From assembly GCA_039621445.1 (NCBI GenBank), contig CP154955.1, positions 19,696,691 through 19,760,690 of the forward strand: a DNA stretch of 64,000 nucleotides. Direction: 5' to 3'. A program made the translations under genes and the position numbers. The notes under the pieces are model-generated. The model was not told the DNA's origin, made no database searches, and saw only the letters and a program-made list of their open reading frames with translations. Of this stretch, positions 50,233 to 59,162 are shown one piece after another. This DNA comes from Euglena gracilis. Taxonomy: Eukaryota > Euglenida > Euglenophyceae > Euglenales. Each line of letters starts with the position of its first letter. The stretch's first letter is position 1.

Positions 50233-51636
50233 TTATCCCCGAGGTAACCACCTTCTGTGGACATCCACATCGGTGGTCATGTATTCCAGGAAATATATGT
50301 AGACCTCCAGGACGTAGGTAATCCACGCCCTGTGCCAGTACTGCTGCAGCAGAAATATTTTCTGCCGGTGCTGTTTCAGCACCTTTCGGTCTTGCGTTCC
50401 GAGATTGGGATTCCGACACTGATGCAGGAGAAATCTCCTTGTCAGCGGGCTGCCGGCATTCTCGGCAGTCGGAGGCGGTTTTCCGCGTTCTCCGAAACCC
50501 CAGAAGTCAACAATGTGAACTTCTTTGCAAAACTGGCATTCCAGTTTGTACCGCTTGGGGTACGCGAGGTCGACATCCAGTACCTTGAACAGCATGCCAT
50601 ACATGCTGTCCAAATATACTTGGAGGTTGCTCGTGAACATTACCGCAGCCTGCGCCTGGAGTTTCTCCGGCAGGGGGTAATACTTCCACTGGATTCCCAG
50701 TGCTCCAACGGAATACATGTGCGTGAAGATTTCCTTCAGCTGTGCGACGAACGTTTCGCCGTCTTCACAAGTATTCATACAGTCGATGTACGTCAGACCG
50801 TTTCGGTCGTGGAAAATGCCGAAATTCTGGCAGGGGTATCCCAACCAGAACCATAGCTCCCAGAAACCGGGCATCCGGTCCAGGACAACTTCATTCGAAT
50901 GAGGGTATCCCTCAAACGCATGAAGTTCGGCACTGTAGAAAAAACGTTTGCAGTGATCGTTCATACGATTCTGCACCACTTCGAGCACCGCATCCGGTGG
51001 TCGGTGGATCACGTTGCCTGCCCTTGTGAACTTTTGGAGATCCTCGTCGATTTTCGGCCAGATCTCCTCCAGGTACTTGAACACTGAGGCAACGTCATAG
51101 TCCTTCGTTTTCGAAGGTTCGGCGGCTTTTCCGCCCTTGCCTGCTGGGGGTCCGGCAGATTTTCCGCCTTTGCCTGGAGTTGGCCAAGCGGCTTTTCCGC
51201 CTTTGCCAGGTGGGGCTTTCCCACCTTTCTCCTGGCCTTTTCCTTTCCCCTTACCCTTGCCCTTACCTTTACCCTTACCCTTTGTGTTAGACAGCCATTC
51301 GAATGTCGCCCAGTAATCCCAGTATTCTGGGTCTTCTGGCGTAAACACAGGGTAAGTCAAGGATTCCGTGCTTGGCGTTCGAGCAAATTCCTGCTCAGCG
51401 TCACCACGATTCGAGTAAACTGGTGCGACTGGGGATGGTCGGGTTTCCCGACGTGCCCATTCTGCCGTCACGTCTGGCGCTGGCGCAGCTTCCTCGCCAG
51501 CGTCGACGTGCATCGCCGCGGGCGGATTTTCCGACCTCGGCGAGCGGCGCTGTGGCTGCGGCGTCAGATTTTCCGGGCCGCGGTCACGCTTGCCGGCGGC
51601 AGAGCTTGTGGGCCGTGCTGGAGGCGCTTCCGCCAC
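50233..51636 (-). CDS. copy B accessory ORF, C-terminal part
   Basis: 467 codons matching the copy A accessory ORF nearly throughout (Lys-Gly repeat, CKRFFYSAELHAFEG, FWELWFWLGYPCQNFG, CQFCKEVHIVDFWG). It ends at a TAA at ~50235 where copy A has TAC, so copy B carries a nonsense change. Beyond it the frame MAPRPNDPDQRRIN... (50226-50035) continues until the microsatellite. Confidence 0.85.
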   Translation of the reverse strand: MAEAPPARPTSSAAGKRDRGPENLTPQPQRRSPRSENPPAAMHVDAGEEAAPAPDVTAEWARRETRPSPVAPVYSNRGDAEQEFARTPSTESLTYPVFTPEDPEYWDYWATFEWLSNTKGKGKGKGKGKGKGKGQEKGGKAPPGKGGKAAWPTPGKGGKSAGPPAGKGGKAAEPSKTKDYDVASVFKYLEEIWPKIDEDLQKFTRAGNVIHRPPDAVLEVVQNRMNDHCKRFFYSAELHAFEGYPHSNEVVLDRMPGFWELWFWLGYPCQNFGIFHDRNGLTYIDCMNTCEDGETFVAQLKEIFTHMYSVGALGIQWKYYPLPEKLQAQAAVMFTSNLQVYLDSMYGMLFKVLDVDLAYPKRYKLECQFCKEVHIVDFWGFGERGKPPPTAENAGSPLTRRFLLHQCRNPNLGTQDRKVLKQHRQKIFLLQQYWHRAWITYVLEVYIYFLEYMTTDVDVHRRWLPRG

Positions 51637-51809
51637 AGCAACGTCCTGCTGTCGCGCTGGTTGACTTGATCGTGATGGAGCTGGGACTCCTGTGAGAGCC
51701 TACACAGCAGCATCATACTGCTGGCGCTCTTCCCGTGTCATTTCCGCCCGGGCAGGGTATCCCTGGCCGGCGGAAACAGGGGGACGACGTGCTATTTGTC
51801 GTTGGATTG

Positions 51810-52766
51810 TCACAGCATATTCACACTGTTGACGCTCCTCCTCAGTCTCGAACGGCCGGCCAGGCCAGTCCACGGGTTAACAGGTTCATCCCGTACCGGG
51901 GTAACTTGTGCCGCACGAGGCGCCGCCGTGGGTTCCCACGGACGAGCGCTTCGGGCAGAGTCAGACGTCGGGGGAGGGTTTCCCTCCGCAGGACGTCGTG
52001 GGATAGGGTCAGGTATGGTTGGGTGGGGTTGAGGTGGATACACGTACTGATCCCGTGGCATTGGCGCCTCCTGGGGGTAATCCCCAGAGACGGTGTACTG
52101 AGACACAGGCTCCTGCGCAGGATAATCCCGCCAGGTCATGCGCTCAGGGGATCGAAAAATACTTTCTTTCACACGTGGGTGTTCACTCCGGACAGGTGCT
52201 TCCACTGTCTCTTCCTCGGGTAATCCGGGGGAGTGAGCACGAAAATGTGCAGTGTAAGTGCCAACTGGTGGTACCTGCCGTGCGACCTGTGGCGGGACTT
52301 CCACGCCCAGGTCACGCATGGTAATGTCCGCCGCGAATCCCGACGCGTCCGGGTCGGTGTAATACACCAGACCGGTCATCGTCGCCTGGGCGCACATACA
52401 CCACAGGGCTTGGAGGGTATTCGCGATGGTCAAAATTTTACGGCAATAATCATCCCACAATGCCTGGGTTAGGTGGTCTGGTGCCGGGTTTGCGCTCATA
52501 CGCATAACCCGGCTCATCGTCTCCGCCGTGCGGTGGATCATCACACCCGCATACGGTGGGAGGCGACGAGAGGCTGATGGCTGAGATGGCCGCGCTTCCG
52601 CGGGCATCTGGGTCATCCTGCTACTGCTGCTGGCTTCAGGGTTTCCCTGAGCCGCAGTCCGTGCAGGTGGCTGTGTACCGTATCGGTACGCATACTGGTC
52701 CGGTTGAGGGTGAGTGGTGGGGTGGTAAGGCGGTCCTCCGCCTGGCTCAATTCCACCGGGCAGCAT
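51810..52766 (-). CDS. copy B accessory ORF, N-terminal part
   Basis: 318 codons, starts MLPGGIEPGGGPPYHPTTHP exactly opposite copy A. A frameshift after NPWTGLAGR separates it from the C-terminal part. It is separated from the chromodomain ORF by the same ~160-base spacer with TTCTTTCTTTCCGCAG. Confidence 0.85.
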   Translation of the reverse strand: MLPGGIEPGGGPPYHPTTHPQPDQYAYRYGTQPPARTAAQGNPEASSSSRMTQMPAEARPSQPSASRRLPPYAGVMIHRTAETMSRVMRMSANPAPDHLTQALWDDYCRKILTIANTLQALWCMCAQATMTGLVYYTDPDASGFAADITMRDLGVEVPPQVARQVPPVGTYTAHFRAHSPGLPEEETVEAPVRSEHPRVKESIFRSPERMTWRDYPAQEPVSQYTVSGDYPQEAPMPRDQYVYPPQPHPTIPDPIPRRPAEGNPPPTSDSARSARPWEPTAAPRAAQVTPVRDEPVNPWTGLAGRSRLRRSVNSVNML

Positions 52767-52928
52767 GATACAGCCCGGGGTCGGTACGGTGGGATGTTGG
52801 GGTTGTTGGTTGTAAGGTGTGTAAGGGTAACCGCTTGAGTATTATTTGCTAAAAAGTCTGCGGAAAGAAAGAATGATAAGAATTAATGATAAAAAGAAGA
52901 GAAAACAACATGGGTTTCCCATGCGTTC

Positions 52929-53666
52929 TCAAAAACTTGTCATGGAAACATCAATGTTATGCTTCTTGTTCCACAGCTTCCAATCTTGCTGGACATACCC
53001 AACAAAACTGGTTGCTGGCTCCCAAGTGTCCTCCTCGGGCCCATACCCTTTCCAGCGGACCTTCCAAAGGTGCATACCTTTGTCGATTTTGTGATCGATA
53101 ATTTTATCGACTACAAAGTCGTCCGTCTCAGGTAATCTGGAACGGGGTTTGAAGTGCAAACACGGGATGGGTTTCCCATCCGGTGGCGACAGGTATGGTT
53201 TGAAGTCGTCCATATGAACGTCCTCAACACCATTCGGTAATGCAACCTTGTAACGCCCGCTGGTACCTAGTCTTTCTAGGATTTCACAGGGGCCGAGCCA
53301 GAGGGGGTCCAGCTTGGAAGACTGCATGCGAGTACGGCTATTCCGCACCCACACGCGGTCACCGGGACTATACACAGGTGACTTGAAATTCTGCAAAAAC
53401 GATTTCCGTTTGGTTGCATGAATATCAGTCACGCGCTTCTGGACTGCAGAACGTAGATTTTCTACTTCCGCAAACCAGGTCTCGCAACTGACACTCGTTC
53501 GGGCGGGTCTCTCCGAAGGGACATCCCCTATTGCCGGAGGGTCCCGTCCGAAAACTAATTTATAGGGGGAGTGAGGCAAAACCAACCCTGGTAGGGTATT
53601 GATATAAAACAAAGACCATGGTAGAACTGATATCCAGTTGCTGCGCGAGTCAGCCAGTGAAAGGCG
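52929..53666 (-). CDS. copy B integrase C-terminal half with chromodomain
   Basis: Encodes LSLADSRSNWISVLPWSLFY through FVVDKIIDHKIDKGMHLWKV and WKGYGPEEDTWEP, nearly identical to copy A. Its 5' part is separated by the nested LTR element at 53667-55307. Confidence 0.9.
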   Translation of the reverse strand, partial: RLSLADSRSNWISVLPWSLFYINTLPGLVLPHSPYKLVFGRDPPAIGDVPSERPARTSVSCETWFAEVENLRSAVQKRVTDIHATKRKSFLQNFKSPVYSPGDRVWVRNSRTRMQSSKLDPLWLGPCEILERLGTSGRYKVALPNGVEDVHMDDFKPYLSPPDGKPIPCLHFKPRSRLPETDDFVVDKIIDHKIDKGMHLWKVRWKGYGPEEDTWEPATSFVGYVQQDWKLWNKKHNIDVSMTSF

Positions 53667-53906
53667 TGTTTTCTGAGTGTCTCCTTGTACCAACTGGGGG
53701 GTCAAACTTGAAAATTCTTTTCCAGCATCGCTCACTTTCCTACAGCATAGAACAAACCAAGACTTGAACTCTTCATCTGGCGCTCAGGCCTTCCAGAAGT
53801 CAAAGAGTTCAGGACAGTTGCAGCTGCAAAACAGAAATTTTGTAATTAGGATAGCGCCTCCTAATTCAATTTGGGTTTTTAAATTTTAAACCTGGCGCCG
53901 CCCACA
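53667..53906 (-). repeat. LTR of nested element (3' LTR in its own orientation)
   Basis: 240 bp, TGTT...ACA ends, about 90% like 55080-55307. AGAGAG lies just inside it on the minus strand and could be part of a polypurine tract. Confidence 0.88.
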
Positions 53907-54311
53907 CTCTCTGGACACTTCGTGCCCACTGCCTTCGGCAATTTTTTGCGGCGCCAAAATTGGCCTTTTTTTTTTTGGGGGGGGGGGCGGCTGAAAATTT
54001 TTTTTAATTTTTGAACGCTGAGTCATGGATATAATACATCTGTTGCAGGGATTTAGTCCAACAATGTCCAGCACAAATAGGGGGGCCACAGGGCCACCAG
54101 CCCACCCCAGAGCCCTTGGCGCACCCTGGGAAAGGTGGGCTCCCCTCCCAGCCTTCCCCAGGGCACTCCTTGGATGAGGGGGCCAGTGGGGGCTGCCAGG
54201 GGGAGTCCCAGGGCCTGTGGGTATGCCCCCTTGTAGCGGTTCTCCCACCTGGGCCCTGGTCCTGGGCCACTGGCCAGCACAAACTCAAAGCCCACTTTGC
54301 AAGGAGGGGGC

Positions 54312-55030
54312 TCAGATTGAACACACAATCATTGCAAAGACTTCACCACTTGAATCACTGAAATTTGGGCTGTCCCCTGTGCCGACCTGGAGCCTAAGGT
54401 GCACTTGTGGGGAGGACCCTCCTTTCATCTTTTGCCTCCTCATTCTCCTTTTTGCTGAACTTGAAATTGGATTGGGAACTTTTGCCAATTTGAAACATTG
54501 ACTTATCCTTCCACAGACAAATGCCACTTGTACTGGCCATTTTGTGGGGGGGACTGTGAACCCTGCCCCAACCAACTCAAACAACGGCGTGGCACAAGGA
54601 TACTCCAGCATTCTGACAACAATGTCTTGAAGATCTTCCCACCAGGGGGCAGTAACCCACTTTGGTACAACCAACACCGCATGACCATGATCCTTCTTCA
54701 GCTTGTGGATGACATTTGCAATGAGGCTGAAGGGGGATTTGCCCACAACAATCCAACAATGGAATGTGTCCACTTCACTGTGAAGGAATCTTCTACAAAT
54801 TGTGACCCAGGTCCCCACCAGCATTTGAATCTCTTGCTTTCTTCCAAACTGAATGCATCAATGTTGGGGGTCTTCAATCCCAATCTGTCAATGATTTCAA
54901 CAACATACTGAAATTTTACTGCATACAGCTCAGATTTCCAGCCCAGTTTTCTGCAGCATTGATCTTCCCAGATTTCTTCATCTGACAATCCTGACTGACA
55001 CTTTCTGAAATGTCCATTTCTTCTGGCCAA
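54312..55030 (-). pseudogene. Dam-methylase-like retroelement domain in nested element
   Basis: Two overlapping minus-strand frames (55030-54698, 54824-54312) give VVEIIDRLGLKTPNIDAF, VEDSFTVKWTHSIVGLLWAN and, after a 1-base shift in a C-run, FSLIANVIHKLKKDHGHAVL then VVPKWVTAPWWEDLQDIV. The order DAF...NPPFSLI...KI...A.LVVPxW...PWW is the region found next to RT/RNase H in DIRS-type and some other retroelements, related to Dam N6-adenine methylases (motif NPPF). It is the only recognisable coding sequence in the element. Confidence 0.7.
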
Positions 55031-55079
55031 ACTGGCTGACTTTTGGCCTCCAGACCTTGAGCAACAATTGAACTCTTTG

Positions 55080-55307
55080 TGTTTTCTGAGTGTCTCCTTT
55101 TACCCACTGGGGGGTCAAACTTGAAAACTTTCTTTTCCAGCAGCACTTTCCTTCAGCATAAACCAAGACTTGAAATCTTCATCTGGCGCTCAGGCCTTCC
55201 AGGAGTCAAGAGTTCAGGACAGTTGCAGCTGCAAACAGAAATTTTGTAATTAGGATAGGCGCCTCCTAATTCAATTTTGGGAAATTTTAAACCTGGCGCC
55301 GCCCACA
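55080..55307 (-). repeat. LTR of nested element (5' LTR in its own orientation)
   Basis: 228 bp, TGTTTTCTGAGTG...CCGCCCACA. It differs from the other LTR by scattered substitutions and small indels, implying that the insertion is not brand new. Confidence 0.88.
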
Positions 55308-55688
55308 GGCGAAGCATATTCACGACGGATTTCACGGGCCTCGGCTCTACCATTGCCTTTGGGTCGGTATATAATGGAAAAATGTTGCTCAATTCCGAGT
55401 AAACCGCACAAAGTGGTGAAAAACCTTGAAGAAATCAAATGGTCTTGATCACTCACGATTTCATTCGGTAAACCCATTAAGCAAATACATTTCTCCAAAT
55501 ATAGTTGCCAAACTTTGAGCAGTCAACCCTGACTTCTGGCATGGAATGGCTACAATGTACCCACTCAGCCTACAGACAACAAAAGCGTAATCGTAAATTT
55601 TGTCGTCCGTTCCTTTGCAAGGTTCTAATTCCAGAAAATCCATGCAGATGGATGTAAAAATGTCAGGGGGTACGGGGAAAAAGTCCAT
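55308..55688 (-). CDS. copy B integrase catalytic core (5' of nested insertion)
   Basis: Two frames (55688-55461 and 55498-55271) together cover MDFFPVPPDIFTSICMDFLE through SDQDHLISSRFF to NGRAEA. A small deletion near 55490 (FGEMYLLNGF versus LEKCICLMGL in copy A) shifts the frame, so this integrase is inactive even apart from the nested element. Confidence 0.85.
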
Positions 55689-55749
55689 CGTACCAGGGGG
55701 GTACCTCTGCGGGTTTTACCGCTTGACAAGTTTGACACCGTCGCGCTAT

Positions 55750-56325
55750 TCACAAACAGCGTGAGTAATGCTCTTTCTCACTCAGGGTTGTGCAATACCT
55801 GCGGCCCACAAACGAAAGAAGTTTTGGGGCCCCAGGGTGACCATGGTTGTGATAACGCAAAATCACATCATCAACCAGGTCCTGGGGGATACAATATTTG
55901 TAACCCGATTCATTGCGAAAAACCAACCGTAAAGGTGAAACAGTGCAATTGTCCAGCACTTCGCCATTACGAAGTCTGGTGACAATGGTGTCATACACCG
56001 GATCACGACTATAATCCCATTCGCGAAAGAACAGTGGAGAAGGGGACTCCGTGCGTGTAATACGTCGGGGTCCGGACGTGCTTCCACGTCGGCGCCTTCC
56101 GCGCACTGGTGCGACCAGGAATAGTTGTGAAACGGGAAAAGAATCCAAAAGATTATCCGCAGCGTCGTTTCGACGTGCGTATTCGTCAGCTTCCTGACTT
56201 CCATGAAAAGTCGCGTCTCCCTCATCCGGGTTCCCAGGGTAATACCAAGGGGCCCGACTGAGCGGATCCGCTACTTTTTGTGTGTGACCAGGGTTATAAA
56301 TAACCACAAGGTTGAATTGACTCAA
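55750..56325 (-). CDS. copy B RNase H end and integrase N-terminus
   Basis: 191 codons: NPGHTQKVADPLSRAPWYYP through YKYCIPQDLVDDVILRYHNH. At the point where copy A has a 1-base deletion, copy B stays in frame from Pol into the integrase zinc-binding HHCC region. Confidence 0.88.
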   Translation of the reverse strand: MSQFNLVVIYNPGHTQKVADPLSRAPWYYPGNPDEGDATFHGSQEADEYARRNDAADNLLDSFPVSQLFLVAPVRGRRRRGSTSGPRRITRTESPSPLFFREWDYSRDPVYDTIVTRLRNGEVLDNCTVSPLRLVFRNESGYKYCIPQDLVDDVILRYHNHGHPGAPKLLSFVGRRYCTTLSEKEHYSRCL

Positions 56326-56334
56326 GAACTCATG

Positions 56335-57039
56335 CTATCTGCATCGCCTTCCGACCGATGACATGGCCTTGTTCAAGTCCTCGGTGTACCAGTGTTGGAG
56401 ACTCTCATGGTCGGTCTTGACGAGGATCTGGACGAGGCTGCTGGCTACCCAGCTTCGGAATATCTGGAGTATAAGCACGATTGCGTAGGTTTCCTTCTCG
56501 CGTATACTCCACTTGACTTGACCTTTTCCGTCGTCGCCCTGTAACTTTCTGCTGAAGAAAGCCACAGGTCGGAGCTCATTCGCCGCGTTATGCTGGCTAA
56601 GAACTCCGCCAACAGCGTAATCGCTGCTGTCGACTTCCAGTACATATGGTTTGTATGGGTCCGCGATTTCGAGGACAACATTCTCCAAAAGCACAACCTT
56701 GATCTTCTCAAGGGCCTCGCGCATTTGGTCATCCCAAATGACTTTGGTGTTGTCAACAGCCCGGTTTTTGAGCTGTTTGGTGATGGGCACTGCGATTTTC
56801 GCGAAGTCCTTCGTATAAATCACGTAATATTGGGCTAATCCCAAAAATACTTTGAGGTGAGTAATCGTTTTGATTACCCCAGGGGTCCATTTCTTAATGG
56901 CTTCGAGTTTGCTCGGAGCGGCTTTCCGCTGTCCATTGCTGAGGATGTGACCGGTCTGGGGGTTTTGGAACCACAAATGCCTGGGATGTCCACTCGCTTT
57001 TCGAGGGTACGATCCACTTGCGCTGAATAAGCTTCTCAA
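56335..57039 (-). CDS. copy B RNase H with RT core deleted
   Basis: Encodes GHILSNGQRKAAPSKLEAIK (RT connection) and LEVDSSDYAVGGVLSQ...KTDHESLQ (RNase H). Near 56955 the sequence jumps from the VVPKPPD codons of RT to GHILSNGQ: ~485 bases present in copy A (42614-43098), including YIDD, are missing. A short shared GGTC at the join suggests a microhomology deletion. Confidence 0.88.
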   Translation of the reverse strand: MRSLFSASGSYPRKASGHPRHLWFQNPQTGHILSNGQRKAAPSKLEAIKKWTPGVIKTITHLKVFLGLAQYYVIYTKDFAKIAVPITKQLKNRAVDNTKVIWDDQMREALEKIKVVLLENVVLEIADPYKPYVLEVDSSDYAVGGVLSQHNAANELRPVAFFSRKLQGDDGKGQVKWSIREKETYAIVLILQIFRSWVASSLVQILVKTDHESLQHWYTEDLNKAMSSVGRRCR

Positions 57040-57577
57040 TCATTTCATTGAGAGCTTGTTCGCGTTCTCCCGAACAACGAAAAAATTTCCGGTGCATTGG
57101 TTTTGATCCATCCTTAAGCTCGATCTTACAAACACCGAACGGACCGCGTATCGCGGGGTCGATGTCGCACGCGTATACTGCATTTTCCAGCACACCGTGA
57201 AATTCGCGGGTGATCCGCGAACAGAATTCGGCTGACTTAGGATGCTGACCTGCACTCTCGATGACTGCGGAAACCACCAGGGTATCCCTGGGGCTACCGA
57301 GCTTCCTCGGCATCGCGAACTCGGACATTCCGAATGCATCGAAGAAACATACGCGAAAAATAATTTCTTGCAAGGGTGGTAATATTTTACCACAAAAATC
57401 TTCAAAAATCGCCACATTAGTGGGTAAATCCCACCAATGAAAACATACATACGATAGTTGGGTGAACCATTCCGGTTCCGGAATGATGGGTATGAGAATA
57501 ACTCCACGGGCTTCATTCCGCAGAATTTTCTCAACCGCGCATTCGATAAGTTTTTGAGGGGGGTGCATCCACAACAC
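56894..57577 (-). CDS. copy B Dam-like region end and RT start
   Basis: Encodes LWMHPPQKLIECAVEKILRN through KPMHRKFFRCSGEREQALNE and KSEWTSQAFVVPKPPD, as in copy A residues ~520-725. Then it passes the RT deletion and goes out of frame. Confidence 0.85.
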   Translation of the reverse strand: MLWMHPPQKLIECAVEKILRNEARGVILIPIIPEPEWFTQLSYVCFHWWDLPTNVAIFEDFCGKILPPLQEIIFRVCFFDAFGMSEFAMPRKLGSPRDTLVVSAVIESAGQHPKSAEFCSRITREFHGVLENAVYACDIDPAIRGPFGVCKIELKDGSKPMHRKFFRCSGEREQALNEMIEKLIQRKWIVPSKSEWTSQAFVVPKPPDRSHPQQWTAESRSEQTRSH

Positions 57578-58080
57578 CGTATCACCCTAAAATTTATCAA
57601 ATGCGTTGGAGTGTTGTGACCAATGACGTGGCAAACGGGCATGTGCATTGGATGAAAAGGCATCGATTTCCAATGCCAAATCAAAAGAAGCAGCCAATGT
57701 CGCGCTTTTGGAAAACCATCGTTCCAAAATGCGATGTTGACCAACCATACGCGTTTCGTGTATTCATGCACCCGATTTCCTGGTTGCAGTGAAGAAACAC
57801 AATGAATGGATCCACAAACATGCGGGTTGTCTTCCACTACCTCAAGGGGTAATCCCAAGGGAGTTTGGACAGGTTGGGGGTTTCCCCATTCCGCATCAAA
57901 TTCATACCAAGTGTTATCGCGATTGTTATTAGGAATGACGCTTTTCGCGTTTCCGAACAACGAGGCTAATCCGCGTTGTTGGAGTACTCGGTGTATTTCC
58001 GCGCATTGCGGGCTACAACCAAGTGTATCATTGAGTGTGGCTTCCGTATTCGGCATAGCGAATTAGTGTCGGATTTTCAA

Positions 58081-59007
58081 CTAAACATCCACAATGGAAA
58101 TTCGATTGGGTGGAAATTCTCCTGCAGTGCACACATTGGAAGGAAGTGTAGTGGTGTGACGGGTGTGAGTGTAAGTGGGTGTCGGTGGCATTAGCCGGTG
58201 AGTCTTGTACAGGTGTGCCTGGATTCGGCACAACTGGTGGGAAACGGAGTGGTGGTGTGGCTGGGCGACTACTCGACACCGATATATCTTCAGGCCTTTG
58301 GGCTTTCGTCTTGTAACCCAGTGAAACGGCGGGGGTACCGCTACTCGCTTGCCCTGCCTCATGTGGAACGCATGTTGGTGTGTCATTGGGCAGGGGGAGG
58401 CTTTCTCCGTACCCCGGGTGTGGAAAACGGTTGTTGGTGTGGTGGCCAACGGCGTTGCCATTGTGGGTAACGGTGTTGGAAAAGTGGTGGTCATCATGGC
58501 GGATGCCAACGGTGATGGTGGTTTGGGTGTCAATGAAGTGGTGGGTGCTGTGCGCAAACCGTGGGAGTGGCAATCCACAACCAATCGGTACTGGCGTAAA
58601 AATGGGTATCCCAAAATTACGTCAGACCCGTGAATTCCGGACTCGTAACCCCAAATATTGGTGAAATGTTGTAATTGTGGGGGTTGTGAGTGATGCTTCG
58701 GAATGATGGGCAAGAGTATCTCGAGCACACATCCCAAATCACCACCACACATGGGGGTGTTATCCGCGGTTGTAATTTTGATCGGTTTCTTGGCGCTTAC
58801 CAAGAGCGGGGTCGGTATCAACCCCAACCGAAAAAATGCAATGCGACAACCAGTGTCAATGAGAAATGTCACTTTGATGGAGAAATTTTGAATGCGGATT
58901 TCCGCCTGGACGAGTAATTCCATTGGTGGTACGCAAAGTGAAGGGTCTGGCGGAAATACGTTTGCATGCCAGCTCTCCCATGAACCCTTTCCTACTTTGC
59001 TCAGCAT
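58081..59007 (-). CDS. copy B protease and following linker
   Basis: 308 codons: LLVQAEIRIQNF, FLIDTGCRIA and DVILGYPFLRQYRLVVD mark a retropepsin-type aspartic protease; the Thr-rich linker TTTFPTPLPTMATPLATTPT follows. A frameshift in the linker separates it from the next Pol part; ~15 bases found in copy A near 41808-41822 are also missing at ~57750. Confidence 0.85.
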   Translation of the reverse strand: MLSKVGKGSWESWHANVFPPDPSLCVPPMELLVQAEIRIQNFSIKVTFLIDTGCRIAFFRLGLIPTPLLVSAKKPIKITTADNTPMCGGDLGCVLEILLPIIPKHHSQPPQLQHFTNIWGYESGIHGSDVILGYPFLRQYRLVVDCHSHGLRTAPTTSLTPKPPSPLASAMMTTTFPTPLPTMATPLATTPTTVFHTRGTEKASPCPMTHQHAFHMRQGKRVAVPPPFHWVTRRKPKGLKIYRCRVVAQPHHHSVSHQLCRIQAHLYKTHRLMPPTPTYTHTRHTTTLPSNVCTAGEFPPNRISIVDV

Positions 59008-59162
59008 TCCGAGCGGAAATGTGGAGTGGGGGGTAGGGGACCCGAAATAATTCCGGGTACTGACCGTGAAGGCGGATGGGCAGGGGGGGGGTAAGGTTGA
59101 TCAGGTCTTACCTCCATCTGTTCATCAGCCCAGAGGTCCGTGCCCTCGGACCTCGGGCTCCC

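Larger units (their letters stand above)
53667..55307 (-). mobile_element. nested 1641-bp LTR element inside copy B integrase
   Basis: Inserted in the integrase gene of copy B only; copy A is uninterrupted at the matching site. GGCG (53663-53666 and 55308-55311) flanks it as a target duplication. It has direct LTRs at both ends (240 and 228 bp), each beginning TGTTTTCTGAGTG and ending CCGCCCACA. Coding remnants on the minus strand show it is oriented opposite to the window. It lacks recognisable gag, RT or integrase, so it is non-autonomous. Confidence 0.9.
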
